Assembly (NCBI RefSeq): GCF_005771525.1
Contig: NZ_VAVZ01000036.1
Coordinates: forward strand, 239 to 38,626
Source: Nesterenkonia salmonea
Lineage (GTDB): Bacteria; Actinomycetota; Actinomycetes; Actinomycetales; Micrococcaceae
Reading direction: 5' to 3'
DNA length: 38,388 nucleotides
This document shows, piece after piece, positions 29,932-38,316 of the stretch (position 1 is the stretch's first letter; each line of letters starts with the position of its first letter). The notes below the pieces were generated by a model, which made no database searches, had not been told where the DNA came from, and worked only from the letters and a program-made list of their open reading frames with translations. Made by a program: the position numbers and the translations under genes.

Positions 29932-31205
29932 GCAAGCACCTGTTGGCGCTCGTCGATGTCAACAGCTTCTATGTCAGCTGCGAGCGCGCCTTTGACCCCA
30001 CCTTGGAAGGGCGGCCCGTACTCGTCCTTTCCAATAACGACGGTTGCGCTGTGGCTATGAGCGCAGAAGCCAAAGAGCTGGGAATCACCGTGGGCGCGCC
30101 CTGGTTCAAGCTGGCTCCCAACGCTCAGCGGCACGGACTTGTGGCAAGGTCAAGCAACTATGAGCTCTACGGCGATATGAGTCACCGGTTTCTCCAGGTC
30201 ATCGGGGAACATTCCCATGAGGTGGAGAAGTACAGTATTGATGAGGCCTTCGCCGGATATGGCGGGCCCCTCCAGGGAGCCGGCCCGTGGGCGGAGAGAA
30301 TTCGGCGCGACATCGCTGAGCGGCTCAGCCTTCCGGTGGGCATCGGAGTCGGAGCCACTAAAACTCTGGCGAAATTGGCCAATCTGGCTGCCAAGCGGGT
30401 TCCCGGTATGAGAGGCGTCTGTGTATGGGATGGCTTGGACGCAGAATACCGCGACTGGGTGATGAGCCGACTTCCGGTTCAGCAGATTTGGGGCGTGGGC
30501 CCACGCTCGGCGAAGAAGTTGGCAGCACATGGCGTGACCACGGCCGCAGCGCTGCGGGACGCCGACGCTCAGTTCGTCCGCCGCCTGCTGGGCGTCACCA
30601 TGATGCGCACCGTGCTGGAACTGCGCGGTCAGCCATGTATCCAACTGGAGGAGGAACGCGAATTCCGTGACTCGCTGGTCTTCAGCAGATCCTTCTCCAC
30701 CCCCGTGAGCACCCGGGAGATCATGGCTCAGGTGATGGCCAGCTACGCTCAGCGGGCCTGCACCCGGCTGAACTCCCGTAGTACGGAGGCCAAGACACTC
30801 ACCGCCTGGGCTATGACCTCCCAGTTCAACTCGGCGGCAGAAGACTCCCCCTCAGCAACGTTGTCACTGCCCGCCCCCACTAATGACCCAGTCCTGCTCA
30901 CGCGAGCTGCCCAAGCTTTGCTGCCCCGCATGACAGAGGGCACTCGTTACACTAAGGCAGGAATCACCCTGACGGACCTTTCGCCGCGGGGCGCCCAACC
31001 TGCATTCGACCTCTTCGCTGAACCTCAGCAGGACAAAGGCATCGGGCCGCTCCTGCAGCAGGTGAGGGAGAAGTCCGGCACCGACGCCATCGGCATGGGC
31101 CGTGGAGGTATGCGCACAGCTGCCGAGTGGGAGATGCGCCGAGAGATGATGAGTCCGCGCTACACCACACGTTGGCAAGAGATGCTCGAGGTGCATGCCC
31201 GGTGA
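29928..31205 (+). CDS. umuC: Y-family DNA polymerase UmuC
   Basis: Translesion polymerase of 425 aa. The catalytic acids are D10 in LALVDVNSFYVSCER and D105/E106 in YSIDEAF. The steric-gate region is NSFYVSCE, helix-hairpin-helix IWGVGPRSAKKLAAHG follows, and the little-finger domain has SFSTPV with the C-terminal UmuC extension. QPAFDLF (357-363) is a probable sliding-clamp motif. ATG 29928 gives the UmuC-like MSKHLLALVDVN and an ATGA overlap with umuD. SOS-controlled with umuD. Confidence 0.95.
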   Translation: MSKHLLALVDVNSFYVSCERAFDPTLEGRPVLVLSNNDGCAVAMSAEAKELGITVGAPWFKLAPNAQRHGLVARSSNYELYGDMSHRFLQVIGEHSHEVEKYSIDEAFAGYGGPLQGAGPWAERIRRDIAERLSLPVGIGVGATKTLAKLANLAAKRVPGMRGVCVWDGLDAEYRDWVMSRLPVQQIWGVGPRSAKKLAAHGVTTAAALRDADAQFVRRLLGVTMMRTVLELRGQPCIQLEEEREFRDSLVFSRSFSTPVSTREIMAQVMASYAQRACTRLNSRSTEAKTLTAWAMTSQFNSAAEDSPSATLSLPAPTNDPVLLTRAAQALLPRMTEGTRYTKAGITLTDLSPRGAQPAFDLFAEPQQDKGIGPLLQQVREKSGTDAIGMGRGGMRTAAEWEMRREMMSPRYTTRWQEMLEVHAR

Positions 31206-31327
31206 CCACCGAATCCCTGTCGTTGAGGTGCGGGCACTCATCAGAGCTTCAGCTGATCCTTCAAGTTTTCCCAGGCAACCTGCAAGAATGGGGCTCTGCT
31301 GCGGCATGGACAGAATCGGAGAAAATG

Positions 31328-33727
31328 ATGGCTGAACTACTCACCGGGACACACCGTTCAGGCTCGGCTTCCCACACCGCGCACGAGCGCATCAGCGTTC
31401 GTGGCGCCCGTGAGAACAACCTGCGCAGCGTGGATCTGGACATCCCCAAGCGGCAGCTCACAGTATTCACCGGAGTCTCGGGCTCTGGGAAGTCCTCGCT
31501 GGTCTTCGGCACCATCGCGGCCGAGTCTCGGCGGCTGATCAATGAAACATACGATGCGTTCATCCAGGGCTTCATGCCCTCCATGCCCAGGCCCGATGTA
31601 GATTCTCTCCACGGCCTCACTGCCGCCATCATTATCGATCAAGAGCGCATGTCGCCGAACCCGCGTTCCACCGTCGGAACAGTCACCGACGTCAATTCCA
31701 TGCTGCGCACCCTTTACAGCAGGTTCGCCCAGCCGCGGATTGACTCACCGCAGGCGTATTCCTTCAACATAGCCTCAGCATCCGGGGCCGGCACCCTCAC
31801 CAAAGCCGATGGCACAGAGCACGCGGCAGGCTTCAGTGTCACCGGCGGCATGTGTCTCCAGTGCCAAGGAAGAGGACAAGTCCATGACGTCGACATCTCT
31901 GAGCTGGTCGACGAATCCAAGTCCCTCAACGACGGCGCCATCACGATTCCCGGGTACAAAGCGGGCGGGTGGTCGGTCCGTTTCTACAGCGACTCCGGTT
32001 TCTTCGACCCAGACAAACCCATTAGCGACTACAGCGTTCAGGAGCGCCACGACCTTTTCTACCGTGAACCTGCCAAGGTGAAAATCGGTGGCGCCAACAT
32101 GACGTTCCAGGGGTTGGTGCCCTCTGTGAAGAAGACGTTCCTCTCCAAAGACCGTGACGGTATGCAGCCCCATATCAGGGCGTTCGTGGACCGCGCCGTC
32201 GCTTTCACTCAATGTCCAGACTGTCAGGGCACCCGACTCTCACAGCAGGCTCTGGCCTCCCGGATTGCAGGGAAGAACATTGCCGAACTATGCGCCATGC
32301 AGATCAGCGATCTCATCGATTGGATTGAGAACCTCGACGACGCCGCGGGACTCGGCAGTGCCACACCCCTCCTAAGAGCCGTCACCGACATCCTCCGAAA
32401 CTTTACGGCGATAGGACTCGGCTACCTCTCCCTGGAACGCTCCTCAGGGACCCTTTCCGGTGGTGAGGCGCAACGAGTCAAGATGATTCGACATCTCGGC
32501 TCATCGCTGACTGATGTCACGTACGTCTTTGACGAACCCACTGTGGGACTTCATCCTCACGATGTTGCTCGCATGAACGACCTCTTACTCAAGCTCAGAG
32601 ACAAGGGCAACACCGTCCTCGTTGTCGAACATGACCCAGATGTCATGGCGATCGCAGACCACGTCGTGGATATCGGCCCAGCCGCTGGAAGCCACGGCGG
32701 AGAGGTCGTCTACCGTGGCGACTTCGCCAGACTGCGCAGCTCGGGGACTTTAACAGGCGATCACCTCGAAACCCGGCAGCCCATCAAGGCTCAGCCGCGG
32801 ACAGCTTCCGGTACGATCTCCATCCGCGGGGCGACAACACACAATCTGCGAAACGTCGATGTGGACATACCTAGAGGCGTCCTCGTCGCAGTCTCTGGAG
32901 TTGCGGGATCTGGGAAGAGTTCGCTCATTCACGGGTCTCTGGCGGCGCGCGAAGGAGTGGTTGCGGTCGACCAGACCCCGATCAAGGGTTCCCGCAGATC
33001 GAATCCGGCAACCTACACGGGCCTGCTCGAACCGATACGTAAGGCGTTCGCCAAAGCAAATGGTGTCAAGCCCGCCCTTTTCAGTGCAAACTCTGAAGGT
33101 GCCTGTCCGAACTGCAATGGGGCCGGAGTGATCTACCAGGACCTCGGCATAGTGTCGGGGGTTTCCACGACATGCGAAGAGTGCCACGGCAAACGGTTCC
33201 AAGCAGCTGTCCTGGACTACACCCTTGGCACCTTGAACATTGCGGAAGTCCTAGGAATGCCGGTGGATCGGGCCTTGGAGTTCTTTTCCGGAACGGGCAC
33301 TGGCGGGCCAGAAGTATCACTGCCTGCGGCCAGCAAGATTCTGACCAGACTTCGTGATGTCGGACTGGGCTACCTCACGCTGGGACAACCGTTGAGCACC
33401 CTGTCGGGCGGTGAGCGGCAACGCCTCAAACTAGCGATTGAGATCGGAGCCGATTCCGAGGTGTTGATTCTGGATGAACCGACTGCCGGGCTGCATATGG
33501 CGGACACGCAACGTCTCATCTCTATGCTCGAGAGGCTCGTCGAGGCCGGACGAACCGTCATTGTCATCGAGCACAATCTTGATGTGATTGCTCAGTCCGA
33601 CTGGGTCATTGATATCGGTCCAGGCGCAGGTCACGACGGCGGTCAAGTGGTCTTCTCCGGCACTCCGGCCGATCTTCTCAGCGCCAGCCGGTCGCTCACC
33701 GGGCTGCACCTCAGCCGGCACCAGTAG
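31328..33727 (+). CDS. UvrA-like ATP-binding protein, short (UvrA2/DrrC) class
   Basis: 799 aa with two ABC ATPase modules of the UvrA type. Module 1: Walker A GVSGSGKSS (49-57), zinc-type C176xxC179 and C296xxC299, signature LSGGE (376-380), Walker B FDEPTVGLH. Module 2: Walker A GVAGSGKSS (524-532), C593xxC596 and C616xxC619, signature LSGGERQR (692-699), Walker B LDEPTAGLH. Canonical UvrA is about 950 aa; this is the short class that lacks the UvrB-binding insertion and includes the drug self-resistance protein DrrC. It may remove intercalators or bulky adducts from DNA. I chose ATG 31328 (GGAG six bases upstream); ATG 31325 is possible. It follows umuC by 122 bp but has no clear SOS box of its own. 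Confidence 0.9.
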   Translation: MAELLTGTHRSGSASHTAHERISVRGARENNLRSVDLDIPKRQLTVFTGVSGSGKSSLVFGTIAAESRRLINETYDAFIQGFMPSMPRPDVDSLHGLTAAIIIDQERMSPNPRSTVGTVTDVNSMLRTLYSRFAQPRIDSPQAYSFNIASASGAGTLTKADGTEHAAGFSVTGGMCLQCQGRGQVHDVDISELVDESKSLNDGAITIPGYKAGGWSVRFYSDSGFFDPDKPISDYSVQERHDLFYREPAKVKIGGANMTFQGLVPSVKKTFLSKDRDGMQPHIRAFVDRAVAFTQCPDCQGTRLSQQALASRIAGKNIAELCAMQISDLIDWIENLDDAAGLGSATPLLRAVTDILRNFTAIGLGYLSLERSSGTLSGGEAQRVKMIRHLGSSLTDVTYVFDEPTVGLHPHDVARMNDLLLKLRDKGNTVLVVEHDPDVMAIADHVVDIGPAAGSHGGEVVYRGDFARLRSSGTLTGDHLETRQPIKAQPRTASGTISIRGATTHNLRNVDVDIPRGVLVAVSGVAGSGKSSLIHGSLAAREGVVAVDQTPIKGSRRSNPATYTGLLEPIRKAFAKANGVKPALFSANSEGACPNCNGAGVIYQDLGIVSGVSTTCEECHGKRFQAAVLDYTLGTLNIAEVLGMPVDRALEFFSGTGTGGPEVSLPAASKILTRLRDVGLGYLTLGQPLSTLSGGERQRLKLAIEIGADSEVLILDEPTAGLHMADTQRLISMLERLVEAGRTVIVIEHNLDVIAQSDWVIDIGPGAGHDGGQVVFSGTPADLLSASRSLTGLHLSRHQ

Positions 33728-33841
33728 GTCAGGGAATGAACCTGGGGACGCATCGTTGCTCCACATTTCGAATGTTCATTCTGACAGTTTCTTCACAGCA
33801 AACTGGAGTCGAATATATCTACGATTTCAGCTGTCGTGCTC

Positions 33842-33870
33842 TTGCGGAGGCGTAGAAGACGTGTTCTAAT
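33842..33870 (+). promoter_or_regulatory. Promoter-like pair upstream of two hairpins
   Basis: TTGCGG (33842-33847), a 17-base spacer and TCTAAT (33865-33870). Transcription would begin near 33877, immediately before a small GCGC...GCGC hairpin and then the large hairpin at 33893-33932. Confidence 0.4.
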
Positions 33871-33892
33871 GTGAATGCGCGATGGGAAGCGC

Positions 33893-33932
33893 GACGCGTG
33901 CAGAAGCCCTCCTCACTGCTTCTGCGCGCGTC
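33893..33932 (+). terminator. Strong 15-bp stem-loop
   Basis: GACGCGTGCAGAAGC pairs with GCTTCTGCGCGCGTC, with a single wobble, around a 10-base loop. TTCC follows, so there is no long T-run. It may end the UvrA-like transcript (165 bases after its stop) or a very short RNA made from the promoter-like pair at 33842. Confidence 0.6.
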
Positions 33933-34069
33933 TTCCATGTCAGGGGCCATACATCCTTGATTTGACGGGGATGCAGGGCTATTCGGGTTTAGGGGATGCG
34001 GCGGCCAGTGAGGCGTCGTCACACTCTATTCCCACTTTTCATCGGGAAACATGATCGCTGAAGGTCTCT

Positions 34070-34081
34070 GCGCCGGACACT
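34070..34081 (+). repeat. 12-bp direct repeat, copy 1 (upstream of the integrase)
   Basis: GCGCCGGACACT, identical to 35397-35408. It lies 48 bases before the integrase start; its end overlaps a possible -10 (CACTCT). Confidence 0.55.
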
Positions 34082-34129
34082 CTCACACCAGCCCACTGGG
34101 CAACGTTCGAGAGCTGTTTAGGAGAGAGA

Positions 34130-35356
34130 GTGCCACGCAAATCACTGAGACCCGGAACCCATGGTGAAGTCAACGTCAGGAAGGACAACTCCGGCGGATA
34201 CTTCGCCAGAGTCCTGTACAGGGATGCCAGAGGCAATCGTCGTGAGATTCTGGTGCGTGAGAAGACCAAAGGCGCCGTGCGTCGAGTGTTCAATGAGAAG
34301 TGGCACGGACTCTCGCAACAGATGCATACGACTGGATCACTCGAAGTCGTCACGATTGAGCGACTGTTCCAGGAGTGGGCCGAGTATGAAGACCAGAAGA
34401 TCAAGTCCTTGAGAGACCGGGGTTTGCCGCCCCACATTGAGCCCCACACCCACCACCAGTACAAGGGACTGGTAAGGAATCACCTCCTCCCCCGGGCAGC
34501 GAACTGGCAGCTTCGAGACATCACTGTCGGCAAGCTGGATCGCCTGTTTCTGGAGATTCTCAACGATGGCAGCAGCTCCGCTGCGGAGAAGATCCGGGCA
34601 ATTATGTCCCGGATGTTCCGCTACGCCATGCACCAGGACTGGATCGCCTCTAACCTTGTGCGGGACACAGACCCGGAACTCATACGAGGCAAGAAGACCA
34701 AGCCGAAAGCGCTCAAGCCGGAAGAGATCACGGCAGCACGCGAAGCCGCCAAGGCCTGGGAGAACGAACTCAACTCCAGGAAAGTCCCTATGCTCGACAT
34801 CATGGACCTCATGATCGGGACCGGGTGCCGTATCTCGGAGGCTCTGGCCCTGCATTGGGACGATGTGCACCTCGAAGCGGATGAGCCATGGGTCCACATC
34901 AGATACGCCGCCAAATGGCGAAGCGGCGAAGGGGTGGTCATCGGACCGACGAAGGGAAGGAAAGAAACCCGAATCGTCGTCCCCAAATACGTCGCAGACA
35001 TCCTGCTGCGCAGACGAATCAATTCTGAGCACGCCCTGGTCTTCCATAACCGCGACGGCCGTCACCTGCACCCCAGCTACGTCCGCAAGAAGCTCAAGGA
35101 GGCGATGGCCCAAGGCGGGGTGGATGCCTTTGCCGATGACGGAGGTTTCAAATCCCACCTGTTCCGCAAGACCGCTCTAACAGCGATCGAACGCACCTAC
35201 GGGCTTGAAGCCGCTGCCAGCCAAGCCGGACACTCACGTGTGGCAATCACCGAACGCAGCTACGTCGAAGAGAACCTGCAACCGGTCAACTACTCCTCCG
35301 CCCTGGACTCGTTGATACAGCGCGATCGGCAGACTAGCACGACAGAAACCTCCTGA
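34130..35356 (+). CDS. Tyrosine-type site-specific integrase
   Basis: 408 aa phage/ICE-type recombinase. An N-terminal arm-binding region (about 1-65, GEVNVRKDNSGGYFARVLYRD) precedes the SAM-like core-binding domain (about 72-180) and the catalytic domain. The catalytic set is complete: R234 in GTGCRISEAL, K275, H343 and R346 in SHLFRKTALT, H368 in AGHS, and nucleophile Y378. GTG 34130 has GGAG upstream. No tRNA adjoins it. The xis-like gene lies 60 bases downstream. It marks the edge of an integrated element extending right; which ends are att sites is not resolved. Confidence 0.93.
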   Translation: MPRKSLRPGTHGEVNVRKDNSGGYFARVLYRDARGNRREILVREKTKGAVRRVFNEKWHGLSQQMHTTGSLEVVTIERLFQEWAEYEDQKIKSLRDRGLPPHIEPHTHHQYKGLVRNHLLPRAANWQLRDITVGKLDRLFLEILNDGSSSAAEKIRAIMSRMFRYAMHQDWIASNLVRDTDPELIRGKKTKPKALKPEEITAAREAAKAWENELNSRKVPMLDIMDLMIGTGCRISEALALHWDDVHLEADEPWVHIRYAAKWRSGEGVVIGPTKGRKETRIVVPKYVADILLRRRINSEHALVFHNRDGRHLHPSYVRKKLKEAMAQGGVDAFADDGGFKSHLFRKTALTAIERTYGLEAAASQAGHSRVAITERSYVEENLQPVNYSSALDSLIQRDRQTSTTETS

Positions 35357-35374
35357 GAGTTCCCGGTCAAACCA

Positions 35375-35396
35375 GATGATGTCCCGTGGCATCATC
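35375..35396 (+). repeat. Inverted repeat after the integrase
   Basis: GATGATG and CATCATC arms (7 bp) flank an 8-base loop. It lies 18 bases after the integrase stop and directly abuts copy 2 of the 12-bp repeat. It is either a weak terminator or part of a binding site for Xis or Int. Confidence 0.5.
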
Positions 35397-35408
35397 GCGC
35401 CGGACACT
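35397..35408 (+). repeat. 12-bp direct repeat, copy 2 (at the xis promoter)
   Basis: GCGCCGGACACT, the same as 34070-34081. Here it overlaps a -10-like CACTAT (35405-35410) that ends 6 bases before the xis ATG, so the xis transcript is probably leaderless. Confidence 0.55.
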
Positions 35409-35416
35409 ATCCGGGC

Positions 35417-35623
35417 ATGACACAGAAACGCAAGATCGCCAAGACCGACCTCCCCGAACTCCTGACCCGAGCAGAACTCGCCGAACTCTACGGGATGAGC
35501 GTGAAAACCCTGGCCAACTGGGCCACGATGGGTATCGGGCCTTCCCCTATCAAGCTCGGCAAAGAGGTTCGCTACCACCCCGAGGATGTGTGGAACTATC
35601 TAGAGGAACGACGAGCCGCCTGA
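35417..35623 (+). CDS. Excisionase-like MerR-type HTH protein
   Basis: 68 aa winged-helix protein of the HTH_17/Xis type: LLTRAELAELYGMSVKTLANWATMG (15-39) is the helix-turn-helix and GPSPIKLGKEVRYHPEDVWNYLEERR the wing and last helix. Its place just downstream of an integrase suggests a recombination directionality factor, though close relatives are also small transcription factors. No Shine-Dalgarno; the -10-like CACTAT spaced 6 bases before ATG suggests a leaderless mRNA. Its stop is 6 bases from the end of the opposing lipoprotein gene. Confidence 0.85.
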   Translation: MTQKRKIAKTDLPELLTRAELAELYGMSVKTLANWATMGIGPSPIKLGKEVRYHPEDVWNYLEERRAA

Positions 35624-35629
35624 AAGACT

Positions 35630-36472
35630 TCAGTCGAACATGCCCGGATTATCCTCCTCATAGGAGACCTGCTCGCGGGAAAAGTCAGTGATCAGGGCGT
35701 CGTCACCGGTGGTCATTGAGTAGACATAGAAATGATCAGGGTCGGGGACGTCGCAGTCCTGGTCGGTAATCCATCGATACTCGGCAGCGATCTCGGTATA
35801 CGGGCTGTGACTGTCCTCGTTCGGTCCATCGAGAACCTGGGTGCGCACCTCGGCGTCAGCGTTGCACTCCATGGCCGGTTCCCACGCCGGGTCGCCGGAC
35901 TGGGGCCGTTCCGGGATGCCCGGCTGCTGGGCGCCGTCAGTGAGCAGGTAGTTGGCGCGCACAATAGCGACATCCTTGTTCCAGTCGCCGGCGCGGAATC
36001 CGGTCATCACTTCCGCGGCCCGCTCCATGATCACGTGGTGGCTCTCTATGTACTCCGCGAACTCGTCCGGGTCATCGAACTCTCGATCACCCCTGGCGTA
36101 CTCCGAGTAGTCCTCCTCAGAGTCCAGCTGCTCGGAGTCTTCGATGGCCCACTGATAAGCCTCCTCAGAGTCCTGCGGGAAGACGGCCTCCTCCTGCTCA
36201 GAGTCCTGCGGGGAAGCGTCCTCGTCCTCAGCTTCAGAAGTCTCTGGAGCACCCGATGGGGACTCGTCGGCCTCAGCTTCTTCCTGCTGGCCCTCAGTCT
36301 CGGACTCGTCGGACTCCTCATCCTCATCGGCGGAGGTGTCCAGCCCTCCCTGCTCATCGATAGGCACCGGTGACCCCACGGGGCCATCCTGGCCCTCCTC
36401 TTCACCCTGTGAGCAGGCAGTCAGCGCCAGGGCGGCGGTCAACAGTGATGCTGTCAGCGTTACAGGCTTCAT
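35630..36472 (-). CDS. Highly acidic lipoprotein of unknown function
   Basis: 280 aa with an N-terminal lipoprotein signal, lipobox LTAC with Cys20. Residues about 38-125 are an acidic, low-complexity linker (Asp/Glu/Ser) with recurrent DSE units including PQDSE twice; the corresponding DNA carries a short imperfect repeat around 36165-36218. The C-terminal part (about 125-280) looks folded, with aromatic residues (EYRWITDQDCDVPDPDHFYVYSM) and two cysteines that could pair. No family recognised. It lies 24 bases downstream of the transglycosylase gene on the same strand, so it probably works in the cell envelope with it. The ribosome-binding site is weak. Confidence 0.8.
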   Translation of the reverse strand: MKPVTLTASLLTAALALTACSQGEEEGQDGPVGSPVPIDEQGGLDTSADEDEESDESETEGQQEEAEADESPSGAPETSEAEDEDASPQDSEQEEAVFPQDSEEAYQWAIEDSEQLDSEEDYSEYARGDREFDDPDEFAEYIESHHVIMERAAEVMTGFRAGDWNKDVAIVRANYLLTDGAQQPGIPERPQSGDPAWEPAMECNADAEVRTQVLDGPNEDSHSPYTEIAAEYRWITDQDCDVPDPDHFYVYSMTTGDDALITDFSREQVSYEEDNPGMFD

Positions 36473-36496
36473 ACTTGATGAGTGTCCGGGGGAATC

Positions 36497-38287
36497 TCAG
36501 CCGGGGTCAAAGCTGATGTGCGGGTGGTTACGGTGGGCGGCGTTGTCCGCCCCGCTGCTCTCGATCGGGCCGTCGTGGTCTTGGCCGAAGCTGTCAGTGG
36601 GCGACCAGCCGGTCGCTGTCCCCCGATAGTCGTCCCACTCGTTCCAGGGCTTGGAACCGTCGCCGGCCATCCACTGCTTCTCCCAAAAGATGACCATGTG
36701 AACATTGAGCTCTTCGGCGTTGTCCATGTAGAACTCGGCGATCTCACGGCCGTACTCCTGACCCTGTTGGGACCAGTAGAACTGACCACCCTCGTACTGG
36801 TGGTCCAGGGCGACGTCGATCGCCCCGCCCCAAGGGTGGTCGTCGCCCACGGAGCTGGGGATCTGGGTGGTGACGTCGTCGGCCCCCCAGTTGTTTTCGC
36901 TTCGGGTTCCGAACGGAGAGTCCCCAGCAATCTGCGGCAGCTGCCCGTCATAGTCTTGGTGGAAGGCCACTATGCCGCAGGCCATTCCTCCGTGCGCCGC
37001 GGGATGCAGAGCATCTTCGAGGAGGATCGGGTATTGGGGGCCCTGCTGATAGTCATAGTGTGTGCCGGATTCGTAGGCTTCACAGTCAACATCGCTGAGG
37101 TCTGGCACATCATAATCGTCGCAGCCGCCGGACGAGGCGGAAACCACGAGGTCGCCACCGGCCTCGTTAGCCATCTCAGGGATCGCGACCACGTAGCCCT
37201 CGGTCTCCTCGAAGGGAGGTACGGACCACCCGTTGCTCTCTACCGCGCCGGGCCCGGCGTTGTAGGCGGCCAGACTCAGCTCGATGACACGCTCATCGGA
37301 GTCGGCATGTGGTTCGACCATCTCACGCAGGTGACGCATATATGCCCCTTGGGCCTCGATGGAGGCTTCAGGGTCGTCGATGTCGCCTTCACCGAACTCC
37401 GCCCAGGTGTCGGGCATGAACTGCGCGATGCCTTGAGCGCCGACGGTACTGGTGGCGTCGGTGCTCCATCCGGACTCCTGCTGGATCTGGGCGGCGATCA
37501 GCTCCGGAGGAAAACCGGAGTACTCGGCGGCGGACTCGACAGCCTGCTCATACTCGCTGGGGATCTCGACACCAGAGTCAGCGCCGCCACTGGCATCGGT
37601 ATCACTGTCATCCTCATCGGGTGAGGCCACGGGGGTGCATTTCCCGGTGCTGGATCCTTGCAGCGCCCACTGACGGGCAGTGGTGACGATATCTTCGGCG
37701 TAGTCCTCCACGTCTTCGACCGGCAGCTGGGAGACCGCGTCCTCCCAGTCCTGCTGCATCGCGTCCCGGACATCCTCCTGGCCCTCGACCGGCCCGCCGC
37801 CCTGGGAGAGCGTCAGATAGCCTGCGGTCAGGTCACGGGCGGCCAAGCCCGGGCCGATGTCGTTCTGAGCGTGGCGAAGCATGTCACCGATGTAGAACAG
37901 GGCGTCATCGAACTGCTCAACCTCACGGTCACTGGGCAGATCGCGTCCGTATTCGGCTCCCCACTGTTGGAGGTCGTCTTCTTCCATCAGCCCCATCGGG
38001 CCGCGCCCTAGACTATTTTCATCGACGTGATGCCAAACCGAGAGCAGAACCCAGAAGCTGGAACTGGTCTGCTGGGAGGCCGTCTGGAAGGGCATCGTGT
38101 CCCTGCCCAGGTCCGAGTCCGCCGGACCAGATTCGGCTGAGGCGACCTCAGCCTGGATTCCGGTGTTGACCGGTGTCGTCGCCCCGGCGGTCGTGGGCGC
38201 GGCGACCAGGGCGACAAACAGCCCCGATATCGTCGTCAGCCCCAGTGCTCGACGCATCCCCACCACCACTTTCGATCTCTCAGTCAT
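36497..38287 (-). CDS. Large secreted peptidoglycan hydrolase: SLT transglycosylase plus VldE/ARB_07466-like C-terminal domain
   Basis: 596 aa. Signal peptide about 1-36 (RRALGLTTISGLFVALVAAPTTAGA). An acidic region (about 85-240) precedes a lytic transglycosylase domain at about 250-375: IAAQIQQESGWSTDA with catalytic E271, GAQGIAQFMPDTW and LAAYNAGPGAV. The C-terminal domain (about 415-594) has DHPWGGAID (483-491), HMVIFWEKQW and a final NHPHISF, resembling the VldE/ARB_07466 C-terminal family with likely metal-binding His/Asp. Such two-domain wall enzymes are typical of actinobacterial conjugative elements. ATG 38287 with GGAGG upstream was chosen over the longer frame. Cysteines occur in the linker. 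Confidence 0.88.
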   Translation of the reverse strand: MTERSKVVVGMRRALGLTTISGLFVALVAAPTTAGATTPVNTGIQAEVASAESGPADSDLGRDTMPFQTASQQTSSSFWVLLSVWHHVDENSLGRGPMGLMEEDDLQQWGAEYGRDLPSDREVEQFDDALFYIGDMLRHAQNDIGPGLAARDLTAGYLTLSQGGGPVEGQEDVRDAMQQDWEDAVSQLPVEDVEDYAEDIVTTARQWALQGSSTGKCTPVASPDEDDSDTDASGGADSGVEIPSEYEQAVESAAEYSGFPPELIAAQIQQESGWSTDATSTVGAQGIAQFMPDTWAEFGEGDIDDPEASIEAQGAYMRHLREMVEPHADSDERVIELSLAAYNAGPGAVESNGWSVPPFEETEGYVVAIPEMANEAGGDLVVSASSGGCDDYDVPDLSDVDCEAYESGTHYDYQQGPQYPILLEDALHPAAHGGMACGIVAFHQDYDGQLPQIAGDSPFGTRSENNWGADDVTTQIPSSVGDDHPWGGAIDVALDHQYEGGQFYWSQQGQEYGREIAEFYMDNAEELNVHMVIFWEKQWMAGDGSKPWNEWDDYRGTATGWSPTDSFGQDHDGPIESSGADNAAHRNHPHISFDPG

Positions 38288-38316
38288 CAACCCCCTCCGT
38301 TGGCAAGTGTCCGGGC

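Larger units (their letters stand above)
33728..34129. other. 402-bp intergenic region between the UvrA-like gene and the integrase
   Basis: No gene or tRNA was found here. It holds an imperfect GAATG-TT-CATTC palindrome (33770-33781), a degenerate SOS-like sequence TCGAATATATCTACGA (33809-33824; three mismatches to the umuD box), a promoter-like pair, two hairpins and one copy of a 12-bp direct repeat (34070-34081). As the gene-free DNA beside an integrase it is also the likeliest place for an attachment site, but I cannot delimit a core. Confidence 0.5.

Noticed and set aside
34100-34112. Half SOS box (ACGTTCGAGA) before the integrase
   Set aside because: Only one arm of the palindrome is present; LexA needs both.
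33728-34129. A tRNA or tmRNA as integrase target
   Set aside because: No cloverleaf, T-loop (GGTTCGAATCC-like) or CCA-end pattern was found on either strand by eye.
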